Source: an uncultured Planctomycetaceae bacterium
Lineage (GTDB): Bacteria > Planctomycetota > Planctomycetia > Pirellulales > Pirellulaceae
Length of the DNA: 5,898 nt
Direction of reading: 5' to 3'
NCBI GenBank assembly: GCA_903927685.1
Contig: CAIYOB010000545.1
Location: forward strand, 1 to 5,898
Part shown: positions 1 through 5,898 of the stretch, in pieces
Numbering within the stretch: position 1 is the stretch's first letter
Layout: the number at the start of each line of letters is the position of its first letter
Position numbers and translations under genes: made by a program
Notes under the pieces: generated by a model
Database searches by the model: none
What the model was told of the DNA's origin: nothing
The model's input: only the letters and a program-made list of their open reading frames with translations

Positions 1-704
1 GTGACGACCGAGAAGCCCACGACGCGCATTCCGCAGTGCACGGCCACGATGACTTCGGGCACGGTGGACATGCCGACAACATCCGCGCCGATCGTCCGGA
101 GGAAGCGGTATTCGGCCCGCGTCTCCAGGTTTGGTCCGGGCACCGCGACAAAGACGCCCCGGTGCGCCACAATATTCTCGCGGCGGGCTACCTCCAGTGC
201 ACGTTCGATCAGCAGCCGCTGGTACGGCTCGCTCATGTCGGGAAAGCGAGGGCCCAGCCGATCGTCGTTGATTCCGATCAGCGGGTTGTCGCCCAGCAAA
301 TTGATGTGGTCCTCGATGACCATGATGTCGCCGCTGCGGTAGTAGGGATTCATGCCGCCGCAGGCGTTGGACACGACCAGCAATGGGGCCCCCAGGGCCT
401 TCATGACGCGGACCGGCAGGGTGATCTCTTTCAGCGAGTAGCCTTCGTAGCGGTGGAACCGGCCTTCCATCGCCAACACGGGCAAGCCTTGCAGCGTGCC
501 GCAGACCAGTCGCCCGCGGTGTGCCGGCGTGGTGGAACGAGGAAAGTGGGGGACTTCGTCGTAGTCCAGGGTCGCTTCGACAGCGATCTGTTTCACGAGG
601 CCGCCCAGGCCGGTGCCCAGAATGATCCCGGCCTGCGGTTGCCCCGGCCACACGGCGCGAATCGCCGCGACGGCGGCTTCGATTTTGTCGTACAAGTCGA
701 GCAT
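1..704 (-). CDS. punA: Purine nucleoside phosphorylase, trimeric PNP family (3'-truncated by window edge)
   Basis: Cytosolic purine salvage enzyme that cleaves purine (deoxy)nucleosides with phosphate to free base and (deoxy)ribose 1-phosphate. The visible 234 residues begin [10 protein letters not shown]. They include the phosphate loop GTGLGGL (residues 30-36), GRFHRYEGY (81-89, with the phosphate-site His of human PNP), NACGGMNP (113-120), [10 protein letters not shown] (191-200, whose first Glu matches purine-binding Glu201 of human PNP) and [10 protein letters not shown] (212-221). The reading frame is intact to the edge, which falls just before the expected base-contacting Asn (human Asn243). 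About 40 residues should be missing relative to the usual ~275. The start at 704 is supported by AAAGGA 8 nt upstream. The gene lies 58 bp after trpD and may be co-transcribed with it. The motifs fit the trimeric PNP family rather than the hexameric DeoD type. The related MTAP (methylthioadenosine phosphorylase) is less likely given the Glu in PNLET. The symbol is by family, not proven orthology. Confidence 0.95.
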   Translation of the reverse strand, partial: MLDLYDKIEAAVAAIRAVWPGQPQAGIILGTGLGGLVKQIAVEATLDYDEVPHFPRSTTPAHRGRLVCGTLQGLPVLAMEGRFHRYEGYSLKEITLPVRVMKALGAPLLVVSNACGGMNPYYRSGDIMVIEDHINLLGDNPLIGINDDRLGPRFPDMSEPYQRLLIERALEVARRENIVAHRGVFVAVPGPNLETRAEYRFLRTIGADVVGMSTVPEVIVAVHCGMRVVGFSVV

Positions 705-712
705 CTTCCGTG

Positions 713-718
713 TCCTTT
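713..718 (-). promoter_or_regulatory. Ribosome binding site of punA
   Basis: On the minus strand AAAGGA lies 8 nt before the ATG at 704-702. It is the best Shine-Dalgarno match in the 58-bp trpD-punA gap and fixes the punA start. I see no terminator-like stem with a T-run in this gap, so read-through from trpD is plausible. Confidence 0.7.
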
Positions 719-762
719 CTGATTCTTGGCTGTAACGACGCGTTCCGGCTGCTGCCCGTCCG

Positions 763-1779
763 TCACCGACTGTGGCTGACATCGACCAGGTTGGCCAGCA
801 GGACTTTGGCGGCTCCGCTGTCCAACGCGGCGGCGGCCAAACCCGCGGCGTCTCGCAGCGAATCCGCCCGCTGTGCCGTCCACAAGGCGGCGGCGGCGTT
901 CATCACCACGATGTCTCGAGCCGGGCCCGGGCGGCCGTCCAGCACCTGCCGAATCAGCGCGGCGCTGGCTTCCGGGCCGTCAACTCGCAACGCGGACAAG
1001 TCGCCCGGCGGCACGCCGAACAGGTCGGGCGACCAAGCCGTATCGACGATCCCGTCCGGCGTTACTTGGCTGACGTCCGTCTCGCCGGTCAGGGTGACTT
1101 CGTCCAGGCCATCCCGCCCGCAGACAACGACCGCCTGTTGTCCGCCCAGTCGCTGGAGAGCCGCCGCGAGCAGCGGTCGCAGCGCCGGCCGCCCGACGCC
1201 CAACAGCTGGAAGGGGGCGGCAGCCGGATTGCACAACGGGCCGAGCAGATTGAAGATCGTCGGGACGCCCAAACGCTTGCGCACCGGAGCGGCGTGCCGC
1301 ATCGAAGGATGCAGCAGCGGCGCGAAACAGAAACAGATGCCCACCTGGTCCAGGCAGCGTTCCACCAGGTCCACCGGCGCCTCGATATCGACTCCCAAGG
1401 CGGCCAACACGTCCGCGGATCCCGACTTGCTGGTCACACTCCGGTTGCCGTGCTTCGCGACCGGCACGCCCGCCGCGGCGGTGACCAACGCGGCCCCTGT
1501 ACTGATATTGAACGTGCCCGAGGCGTCGCCTCCCGTCCCGCACGTGTCGATCACTCCGGGCCGCGATGTCCGGATGCGCGTCATGTGCTTGCGCATGGCC
1601 TGGGCCGCACCGGCAATCTCGTCGACCGTCTCGCCCTTGGCACGCAGGGCCAACAGCAAGTCGGCGATCTGGTCCTGGCCGCAATGCCCCTGCATGATCT
1701 GGTCCACAACCGCCGACATCTCGTCCAGGCTCAGATGCCCGCCGCGGCGGAGGCGTTCGACCAGATCCGGAATGCGCAT
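763..1779 (-). CDS. trpD: Anthranilate phosphoribosyltransferase
   Basis: Second committed step of tryptophan synthesis: transfers phosphoribosyl from PRPP to anthranilate, giving phosphoribosylanthranilate. From [10 protein letters not shown] the protein is 338 residues, normal for stand-alone TrpD. Residues 1-65 form the helical N-terminal domain. The type III phosphoribosyltransferase core follows, with the PRPP loop GTGGD (81-85), NISTG (91-95), KHGNR (109-113), SGSADVL (119-125), anthranilate-site PVRKRLG (165-171), [11 protein letters not shown] (176-186) and the Mg-binding DGLDE (223-227). All key residues are present. The ATG at 1779 has GAAGGA six bases upstream. In-frame starts at 1818 (MASESEP) and 1845 (MPSGGRR) exist but have poorer ribosome sites and would add non-family residues. 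No other trp gene is in the window, so the pathway is dispersed, at least here. The gap to the upstream gene is 96 bp and to punA downstream 58 bp. Confidence 0.96.
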   Translation of the reverse strand: MRIPDLVERLRRGGHLSLDEMSAVVDQIMQGHCGQDQIADLLLALRAKGETVDEIAGAAQAMRKHMTRIRTSRPGVIDTCGTGGDASGTFNISTGAALVTAAAGVPVAKHGNRSVTSKSGSADVLAALGVDIEAPVDLVERCLDQVGICFCFAPLLHPSMRHAAPVRKRLGVPTIFNLLGPLCNPAAAPFQLLGVGRPALRPLLAAALQRLGGQQAVVVCGRDGLDEVTLTGETDVSQVTPDGIVDTAWSPDLFGVPPGDLSALRVDGPEASAALIRQVLDGRPGPARDIVVMNAAAALWTAQRADSLRDAAGLAAAALDSGAAKVLLANLVDVSHSR

Positions 1780-1785
1780 GGAAAG

Positions 1786-1791
1786 TCCTTC
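1786..1791 (-). promoter_or_regulatory. Ribosome binding site that decides the trpD start
   Basis: GAAGGA on the minus strand sits 6 nt before the ATG at 1779-1777. It is clearly better placed than anything before the upstream in-frame ATG candidates at 1818 and 1845, so the shorter 338-residue TrpD is preferred. Confidence 0.7.
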
Positions 1792-1816
1792 GAAACAGGG
1801 CTCAGATTCGGACGCC

Positions 1817-1845
1817 ATTGTGTCACGTCTCCCGCCCGACGGCAA
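1817..1845 (-). promoter_or_regulatory. Possible trpD promoter (weak)
   Basis: Within the 96-bp gap upstream of trpD, TTGCCG (1840-1845) and CACAAT (1817-1822) are separated by 17 bp. Each matches four of six positions of the sigma-70 consensus. The spacing and the roughly 30-nt leader to the ATG at 1779 are reasonable. Matches this weak arise often by chance, and promoter rules in the presumed host may differ. If real, the upstream start at 1818 would be inside the promoter and could not be used. Confidence 0.22.
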
Positions 1846-1875
1846 GCGTCCTGGCCGACCCGCCGGACTCCGACT

Positions 1876-2994
1876 TTACCGGCGGCCAAGACCCAGTGTG
1901 CGGCAGAATTGCAGACTGCGTTCGAGTTCTTCCTGCTGGTACCTCTGCTCCGCGGGCAGCCGCTCGGCGCCGGACGGGTAGGCGTGCGGCTGGCGTGGCC
2001 GGCCGTTCTTGGCCAGGGCCAGGAACTGGTCGTAGCCCGGCGGCTTGCCCTTCGGCCACGCTTGCCAGTAGTCGTCCTTGTTCACGGGCAGTTCATAGTT
2101 GAAGCCGGAGATGGTCTCGATGTTGACCGGGACCTCGGGGCACAGTTCGGCGAAGCGGGCGAAATAGGTCTTCCAGTCGATGCAGCCATCGCCCATCGCC
2201 GTCCACTGGATCTCGACGCCGTTGTCCGTCTCCCAGATCGCCGAGTCGCGGAGGCTGGTGCAGGCGGTGTAGCGGGCCAGGTTCTCCAGGTTGAGCAGCG
2301 GGTCCTCCAGCGTCCAAGTCGCATTGCCGGCGTCCAGGTTGGCGCCGACATAGTCGCTGCCGGCCTCCTCGATCAGGCGGACCAGTTCCGTCGAGTGCAT
2401 GTCGCCCGCGTGGTTCTCGACGGCGATCTTGACGCCGGCATCCAAGGCCCGGCCGCGAGCGGTCTTCAGCACCTGGATCGTATCGGCGATGCGGGCGTCG
2501 ATGCCGCCTTCCGTCGTCCGGTCGCGGCGCGTGCCCAGGATCACGCGAAACACCGGGGAGCCCAGCGCTGCGGCGACGCGTACACCCAGGGCCAAGTGCT
2601 CCTCGGCCGATCCCCAGTCCTGCTTGAAACTCGTCGAGGTCGGGCAGATGCTCCAGCTGCCGACATACAGCGCCAAGCCTGAGTCAGCCGCTTGCTGGCG
2701 GAGGCTGCGAAGGTGCGAGTCCTCCAGATTCTCGAACGCAAACAGGTCCGTGATGAACAGCGCGTCGAGTCTCAGCCGAGCCGCGTAGGCGACCAGTTCC
2801 CGGGCCTTCCAGTTCATCCCGCGGACCGCGAAATTGTCCAGGCCCAGCTTCAGCGGCGTCAGCGCTGCAGGCTCCGCGCCAATCGCCCCGCGGTGCGCCG
2901 CCGCGGCACCCAAGCCGGCGGCCGCCAAGCCCTGCAGAAAACGTCGCCGCGAAACGGAGGATCGCTCGGTACTTGCGTGTGGTTGCATTGGCAT
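1876..2994 (-). CDS. Tat-exported TIM-barrel protein, sugar phosphate isomerase/epimerase (AP endonuclease 2-like) family
   Basis: 372 residues. The N terminus carries a twin-arginine leader: SRRRFLQG (15-22), an Ala/Gly-rich hydrophobic stretch (about 23-33) and a plausible signal-peptidase site after AIGA (37-40). The folded protein is therefore probably exported across the inner membrane. The mature part fits the xylose-isomerase-like TIM barrel of IolE, tagatose epimerase and endonuclease IV: LGLDNFAVRG near residue 50, AVENHAGD (191-198), ANLDAGNA (218-225), TSLRDS (246-251) and NIETISG (291-297). Likely metal ligands are Glu193, Asp221 and Glu293. The usual His ligand of the HxKD motif appears to be Ser247. 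Substrate is unknown: the family covers sugar isomerases, epimerases and related lyases. The start at 2994 is uncertain, since an ATG two codons later (2988) is equally possible and neither has a strong Shine-Dalgarno. It lies 120 bp after ftsY and 96 bp before trpD, with no functional link evident. Confidence 0.88.
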   Translation of the reverse strand: MPMQPHASTERSSVSRRRFLQGLAAAGLGAAAAHRGAIGAEPAALTPLKLGLDNFAVRGMNWKARELVAYAARLRLDALFITDLFAFENLEDSHLRSLRQQAADSGLALYVGSWSICPTSTSFKQDWGSAEEHLALGVRVAAALGSPVFRVILGTRRDRTTEGGIDARIADTIQVLKTARGRALDAGVKIAVENHAGDMHSTELVRLIEEAGSDYVGANLDAGNATWTLEDPLLNLENLARYTACTSLRDSAIWETDNGVEIQWTAMGDGCIDWKTYFARFAELCPEVPVNIETISGFNYELPVNKDDYWQAWPKGKPPGYDQFLALAKNGRPRQPHAYPSGAERLPAEQRYQQEELERSLQFCRTLGLGRR

Positions 2995-3076
2995 GGTGAT
3001 CGATCTTGGATTGCCCGGGGGTTGTACTCCGCTGTCGGAAAACGCCGTCGCCCCGCCTCAACCTGCGTCGGCAGCC

Positions 3077-3104
3077 ATCGTACCATCCGCGGGCGAGGGT
3101 TCAA
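3077..3104 (-). promoter_or_regulatory. Possible promoter for the Tat-exported TIM-barrel gene (weak)
   Basis: In the 120-bp gap after ftsY, TTGAAC (3099-3104) and TACGAT (3077-3082) are 16 bp apart. Each matches four of six consensus positions. This would start transcription about 75 nt before the ATG at 2994. It is suggestive only. The rest of the gap has a small TCCG/CGGA inverted repeat (3028-3039) and no T-tailed terminator. Confidence 0.25.
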
Positions 3105-3114
3105 GATGATCAAG

Positions 3115-4146
3115 TCAAGCCGGTCCACTGTCCGCGAACAAGGCGTGGACGAATTCCTCGGGATTGAACAGTGCCAGATCCTCGGCGCCTTCGCCGACGC
3201 CCACGTACTTGACCGGGATATTGAACTGCTGGCGGATGGGGATGATCACGCCGCCCTTGGCGGTTCCATCCAGCTTGGCCAGGACGATGCCGGTACAGCC
3301 AGCGGCGTCGGAGAAGCCCTTGGCCTGGCTGAGCCCGTTCTGGCCTGCGGTAGCGTCCAGGACCAGCAGCACTTCGTGCGGCGCCGCCGGGATCTGCTTG
3401 CTGATCACGCGGCGGATCTTGGACAGCTGGGTCATCAGATTGGCTTGGGTTTGCAGCCGTCCGGCGGTGTCGACGATGCACACTTCGGCGCCGCTCTCCA
3501 AAGCCCGGGCGACGGTCCGATGCGCGACGCTGGCCGGGTCCCCACCCGCGTCACCTTTGATCAGTTCCGCACCGACGCGTTCGGCCCAAATGGTCAGTTG
3601 TTCGACCGCCGCCGCCCGAAACGTGTCGCCTGCGCCCAGGATCACCCGCTTGCCCTGGTCGCGAAACATCCGCGCCAATTTGGCGATCGACGTCGTCTTG
3701 CCCGAACCGTTGACACCCACGACCATGATCACGGTCGGCCCGGATTCGGCAAACGCGATCGGCTGTTCCGGCTGGGCCAACAGTTCCAGCAGCTTGGCCC
3801 GAATGACCTGGAGAATCTCGTCCAGCTTGACCACGCGGCCGCGATAGTCGCTCTGTACCTGCTCGCAGATCGCATTGGCGGGGCCCGTGCCCATGTCCGT
3901 GCGAATGAGCAGCGCGAACAAGTCGCGGGCAAAGTCCTCGTCGACCAGCCGCCCCTCTTGCTTGAACAGGTCGCGGATGTCCGTGTTCAGCAACTGGGCC
4001 GTGCGTTTCAGGCCGCGTTTGAAACGGGCGAACAGCCCTTCGGGTGCGGACGGCGCCGGTTCCGGTTGGGAAGCGGCCGCGTCGGCCTGGGGGCTGGTTT
4101 CCGCGGGCAGTTCCGCTTTGCTCTTGAAGCGATCAAAGAATCCCAT
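3115..4146 (-). CDS. ftsY: Signal recognition particle receptor FtsY (SRP GTPase)
   Basis: Membrane-associated GTPase that pairs with the SRP protein Ffh to deliver ribosomes making inner-membrane proteins to the translocon. From MGFFDRFKSK it is 343 residues. Residues 1-10 form a typical amphipathic membrane-contact start. Residues 11-36 are a short Ala/Pro/Glu linker, far shorter than the acidic A domain of E. coli FtsY. The N domain is about 37-125 and the G domain follows. GTPase motifs are GVNGSGKTT (144-152), DTFRAAA (174-180), DTAGR (226-230), AKLDGTAKGG (290-299; Ala where E. coli has Thr in TKLD) and GVGEG (316-320). The ending DLALFNPEEFVHALF is typical of FtsY, and the methionine-rich M domain of Ffh is absent. 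The open frame extends upstream to a GTG at 4248, but that lies in a palindromic repeat, so I use 4146. A moderate AAGAGAG is about 10 nt upstream. Confidence 0.97.
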   Translation of the reverse strand: MGFFDRFKSKAELPAETSPQADAAASQPEPAPSAPEGLFARFKRGLKRTAQLLNTDIRDLFKQEGRLVDEDFARDLFALLIRTDMGTGPANAICEQVQSDYRGRVVKLDEILQVIRAKLLELLAQPEQPIAFAESGPTVIMVVGVNGSGKTTSIAKLARMFRDQGKRVILGAGDTFRAAAVEQLTIWAERVGAELIKGDAGGDPASVAHRTVARALESGAEVCIVDTAGRLQTQANLMTQLSKIRRVISKQIPAAPHEVLLVLDATAGQNGLSQAKGFSDAAGCTGIVLAKLDGTAKGGVIIPIRQQFNIPVKYVGVGEGAEDLALFNPEEFVHALFADSGPA

Positions 4147-4327
4147 TTTTTGGATGCTCTCTTGGCTGTGATTCTGGAGACCTTCGGTCGGCGGTTTCGG
4201 CGGGGTCGGAGACCCGCGCCGAGCGGCGAGTCGCTTGTTGGAGTCCACGCTTCAGCGTGCTTGTGCCGGAGCGAATCCGCCGCAAAAAGGCACGCTGAAC
4301 CGTGAACTCCAGCCCGGCCGACGGCCT
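4147..4327. other. Hairpin-rich nusB-ftsY spacer
   Basis: This 181-bp gap is the longest non-coding stretch here. Besides the large inverted repeat at 4240-4310 it holds three compact perfect inverted repeats. GGCCG-A-CGGCC (4316-4326) begins one base past the nusB stop codon. The others are GGGTC-GGA-GACCC (4203-4215) and GACC-TTC-GGTC (4179-4189). None is followed by a T-run on the minus strand, so a classical intrinsic terminator is not supported. The transcript may be strongly folded between the two genes, affecting mRNA processing or relative expression. I find no convincing promoter for ftsY within it. Confidence 0.6.
4240..4310. repeat. Inverted pair of 21-nt palindromic repeat units (REP/MITE-like)
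   Basis: The left arm (4240-4260) and right arm (4290-4310) are reverse complements at 19 of 21 positions, separated by a 29-nt loop. Each arm is itself palindromic: CACGCT-TC-AGCGTG (4246-4259) is perfect, and CACGCT-GA-ACCGTG (4291-4304) has one mismatch. The loop holds a 4-bp CGGA/TCCG stem (4267-4279). The arrangement of two inverted palindromic units in an intergenic gap resembles bacterial REP pairs or very small MITEs. There is no T-run beside it, so it is not a standard terminator. The family cannot be named, nor its copy number known, from this window alone. Confidence 0.75.
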
Positions 4328-4813
4328 TCAATCCGCTACGGTGCGTCCCTCACTTCCGTCGCTATCAAGCGTCTCTTCGCCCGCCTTGGGCGTTTGCGGT
4401 GCGCCGTCCTGCCGCCCCTCGTGCATGACTCGGTCCAGAATCCCGTTCACGAACGCCGCCGATGGCTCCGCGCCGAATTGCTTGGCCAACTCGACCGCTT
4501 CGCTAATGGCGACTTGGCCCGGCGTGCCGGCGTACAGGATCTCGTAGGCTCCCAACCGCAAGATATTGCGGTCGACGGCGGCCATCCGCTCGACCCGCCA
4601 GTTCTGGGCTTTGCCGGCCAGCACCTGGTCCAGTTCGGCGCGGTGCTCGCGCACCCCGTCCAGCAGGGTCAAGGCGAAATCGCACAGGGCGGCGTTGCCG
4701 CTCAGTTCCCTGCGGATGAATTTCGCCACGGCCGCGGGGGCGACTTCGGGATTCAGCTCGTCCTGATACAGCAACTGCATCACGACTTGGCGGGCTCGGC
4801 TGCGGGCGGACAT
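4328..4813 (-). CDS. nusB: Transcription antitermination factor NusB
   Basis: All-helical RNA-binding protein that, with NusE (ribosomal protein S10), binds boxA RNA and supports antitermination and rRNA synthesis. It is 161 residues. The N terminus ARQVVMQLLYQDELNP (8-23) is the family's first helix. WRVERMAAVDRNILRLGAYEIL (72-93), VAISEAVELAKQFG (101-114) and FVNGILDRV (121-129) are the classic core motifs. Residues from about 132 to 161 are a polar, acidic tail beyond the usual core and likely disordered. The start at 4813 follows the ribH stop by 19 bp. The upstream sequence has no strong Shine-Dalgarno, so translational coupling to ribH is plausible. Neighbouring ribH-nusB is a common bacterial arrangement, which supports the call. 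Confidence 0.97.
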   Translation of the reverse strand: MSARSRARQVVMQLLYQDELNPEVAPAAVAKFIRRELSGNAALCDFALTLLDGVREHRAELDQVLAGKAQNWRVERMAAVDRNILRLGAYEILYAGTPGQVAISEAVELAKQFGAEPSAAFVNGILDRVMHEGRQDGAPQTPKAGEETLDSDGSEGRTVAD

Positions 4814-4832
4814 GGTGTGACAATACTCGCGG

Positions 4833-5300
4833 TTACGGTAGTTTCTTCAGCAGGCCGGCCATTTCCAGGGCGGCTTCGGCGCACTCGACGCCTTTGTTTC
4901 CCACGTTGCCCCCGGAGCGATGAATGGCCTGCTCCAGGCTGTTGCACGTGAGCACGCCGAACAGCACGGGAACGCCGGTCTGGAGTGCCGTCCGCCCCAG
5001 ACTGAGGCTGACTTGCCGGTTGATGTGCTGGTCGTGCGTCGTCTCGCCACGGATCACGGCGCCCAGGCACAAGACGGCGGCGTAGCGGCCGGACCGCGCC
5101 AAGCGGTCGGCCACCAGCGGGATCTCCCAAGCGCCGGGCACCCACGCGACGTCGATGGCCTCGTCGGCCACGCCGTGGGTTTGCAGCGTCTGTACGGCGC
5201 CGTCCAGCAGCTTGCGGGTGATGGTATCGTTATAGCGGGAGACCACGATCGCAAACTGCAATCCGGCCCCCGCCCGTTCGCCTTCGATCACGTTCGGCAT
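4833..5300 (-). CDS. ribH: 6,7-dimethyl-8-ribityllumazine synthase (riboflavin synthase beta chain)
   Basis: Penultimate step of riboflavin synthesis: condenses 5-amino-6-ribitylaminouracil with 3,4-dihydroxy-2-butanone 4-phosphate to give the lumazine that riboflavin synthase uses. At 155 residues it is full length. Visible motifs are SRYND (21-25, aromatic stacking residue Tyr23), VPGAWEIP (54-61, the GA[FW]E substrate loop), [14 protein letters not shown] (80-93, with His89 at the position of the catalytic His88 of B. subtilis), [12 protein letters not shown] (114-125) and Arg128, equivalent to the phosphate-binding Arg127. NVGNKG (132-137) is the usual C-terminal signature. These proteins typically form pentamers or 60-subunit capsids, and oligomer state cannot be read here. 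The ATG at 5300 has GGGGAG six bases upstream and follows rho by 13 bp. No other riboflavin gene is in the window. Confidence 0.97.
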   Translation of the reverse strand: MPNVIEGERAGAGLQFAIVVSRYNDTITRKLLDGAVQTLQTHGVADEAIDVAWVPGAWEIPLVADRLARSGRYAAVLCLGAVIRGETTHDQHINRQVSLSLGRTALQTGVPVLFGVLTCNSLEQAIHRSGGNVGNKGVECAEAALEMAGLLKKLP

Positions 5301-5306
5301 GCTGCG

Positions 5307-5312
5307 CTCCCC
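5307..5312 (-). promoter_or_regulatory. Ribosome binding site of ribH, adjoining the rho stop
   Basis: GGGGAG on the minus strand is 6 nt before the ribH ATG (5300-5298). Only one base separates it from the TGA of rho (5316-5314). Ribosomes finishing rho would cover this site, so rho and ribH are very likely on one mRNA and may be translationally coupled. Confidence 0.75.
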
Positions 5313-5313
5313 A

Positions 5314-5898
5314 TCACTTCGAGACGTTCATACTCATCAAGAACTCGGCGTTGGACTTGGTCTTCTGCATCCGCGTCACCAATAACTCCATCGCGTCCGG
5401 CGCGTTCATGTCGTTCAAGACGCGGCGCAGGATGACCACGCGGCGGTACTCTTCCGGGTCCAACAGCATCTCTTCGCGACGCGTGCCGCTGCGGTTGATA
5501 TCGATCGCCGGCCAGATCCGCTTGTCCACCAGACGCCGGTCCAGGCAGATCTCCATGTTGCCGGTGCCCTTGAATTCCTCGAAGATCACCTCGTCCATCT
5601 TGCTGCCCGTATCGACCAGCGCCGTGGCGACGATCGTCAGCGAGCCGCCTTCTTCGACTTTGCGGGCCGAGCCGAAGAACCGCTTGGGGTTCTGCAGCGC
5701 ATTGGCATCCAAACCACCGGACAGGATCTTGCCGGACTGCTGGCACTCGGAATTCCAGGCCCGCGCCAGCCGCGTGATGGAATCCAGAAAGATGACCACG
5801 TCCCGGCCGTACTCGACCATCCGCTTGGCCTTTTCGATCACCATTTCGGAGACTTGGACATGCCGTGACGACGGTTCGTCAAAGGTGGAACTGATCAC
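5314..5898 (-). CDS. rho: Transcription termination factor Rho, C-terminal half (5' part outside window)
   Basis: Hexameric RNA-dependent ATPase/translocase that ends transcription at Rho-dependent sites. The window shows the last 194 residues; the GTG at the edge is an internal Val codon, not a start. Visible in order: [13 protein letters not shown] (4-16), Walker [16 protein letters not shown] (33-47), the Q-loop region [14 protein letters not shown] (55-68), [19 protein letters not shown] (71-89), the R-loop region [18 protein letters not shown] (96-113) and NRSGTRREE (135-143), which holds the conserved arginine-finger region. The end [12 protein letters not shown] matches the usual Rho C terminus in placement. 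The RNA-binding N-terminal domain and the P-loop are beyond the edge, so any N-terminal insertion cannot be judged. No residue expected in this part is missing. It heads the visible rho-ribH-nusB cluster, and its promoter is outside the window. Confidence 0.98.
   Translation of the reverse strand: MISSTFDEPSSRHVQVSEMVIEKAKRMVEYGRDVVIFLDSITRLARAWNSECQQSGKILSGGLDANALQNPKRFFGSARKVEEGGSLTIVATALVDTGSKMDEVIFEEFKGTGNMEICLDRRLVDKRIWPAIDINRSGTRREEMLLDPEEYRRVVILRRVLNDMNAPDAMELLVTRMQKTKSNAEFLMSMNVSK

Noticed and set aside
1..1779. Functional link between trpD (PRPP use) and punA (ribose 1-phosphate release)
   Set aside because: Both touch ribose phosphate metabolism, but that alone does not support a pathway. 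Adjacency may be incidental.
772..2682. Very long plus-strand open frame (636 codons), with similar long plus-strand frames at 710-1981 and 2692-4305
   Set aside because: They lie antisense to trpD, the TIM-barrel gene and ftsY, whose proteins carry clear family motifs. Their translations are Arg/Gln/Ala-rich with no recognisable domain. GC-rich third positions readily produce such antisense frames.
3271..3285. FtsY G4 motif reads AKLD instead of TKLD, considered as a functional defect
   Set aside because: The base-specifying Lys and Asp are intact, and the position before them tolerates small residues in SRP GTPases, so this is normal variation.
4147..4248. N-terminal extension of FtsY from a GTG at 4248
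   Set aside because: The extension is encoded by the palindromic repeat and hairpin spacer and shows no protein-like conservation. MGFFDRFK at 4146 is the typical FtsY start.
4240..4326. Intrinsic terminator after nusB
   Set aside because: The stems are strong, but no run of T follows them on the minus strand. The only A/T run (4284-4288) lies in the loop. A repeat element or processing structure fits better.
1..5898. A new defence, mobile or biosynthetic system
   Set aside because: All seven genes belong to known families, six of them housekeeping. There are no nucleases, toxin pairs, integrases, direct-repeat arrays or clustered unknown genes.

Overview
The window is a GC-rich bacterial segment in which every supported gene lies on the minus strand. 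In transcription order (high to low coordinates) it holds the 3' half of rho, ribH, nusB, ftsY, a Tat-exported sugar phosphate isomerase/epimerase-like protein, trpD, and most of a purine nucleoside phosphorylase gene (punA type) that runs off the low-coordinate edge. I see no tRNA, rRNA, CRISPR array, transposase or phage gene. The many long plus-strand open frames are antisense shadows typical of GC-rich coding DNA.

The organism is most likely a planctomycete, perhaps of the Pirellula group. This is an inference from three things: high GC, a Tat-leader TIM-barrel 'sugar isomerase' of a kind abundant in that phylum, and a small palindromic intergenic repeat of a style I associate with such genomes. 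No rRNA or other phylogenetic marker settles it.

Layout. 5314-5898: C-terminal half of Rho, with ATPase and R-loop motifs. 4833-5300: lumazine synthase, whose Shine-Dalgarno starts one base after the rho stop. 4328-4813: NusB, 19 bp further on. 4147-4327: a 181-bp spacer rich in inverted repeats, dominated by two inverted 21-nt copies of a palindromic unit. 3115-4146: FtsY, the signal recognition particle receptor. 2995-3114: a spacer with a weak candidate promoter. 1876-2994: the Tat-exported TIM-barrel protein. 763-1779: anthranilate phosphoribosyltransferase with a strong ribosome binding site. 1-704: purine nucleoside phosphorylase, cut just before its catalytic Asn.

The rho-ribH-nusB block looks like one tightly packed operon that joins a transcription terminator, a riboflavin enzyme and a transcription antitermination/rRNA factor. 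FtsY may be read from the same transcript through the hairpin-rich spacer. The last three genes (isomerase-like, trpD, punA) have looser spacing and are not an obvious pathway. The genes themselves are mostly ordinary housekeeping genes. The items most worth a second look are the inverted-repeat element between nusB and ftsY and the replaced metal-ligand His in the exported TIM-barrel protein.
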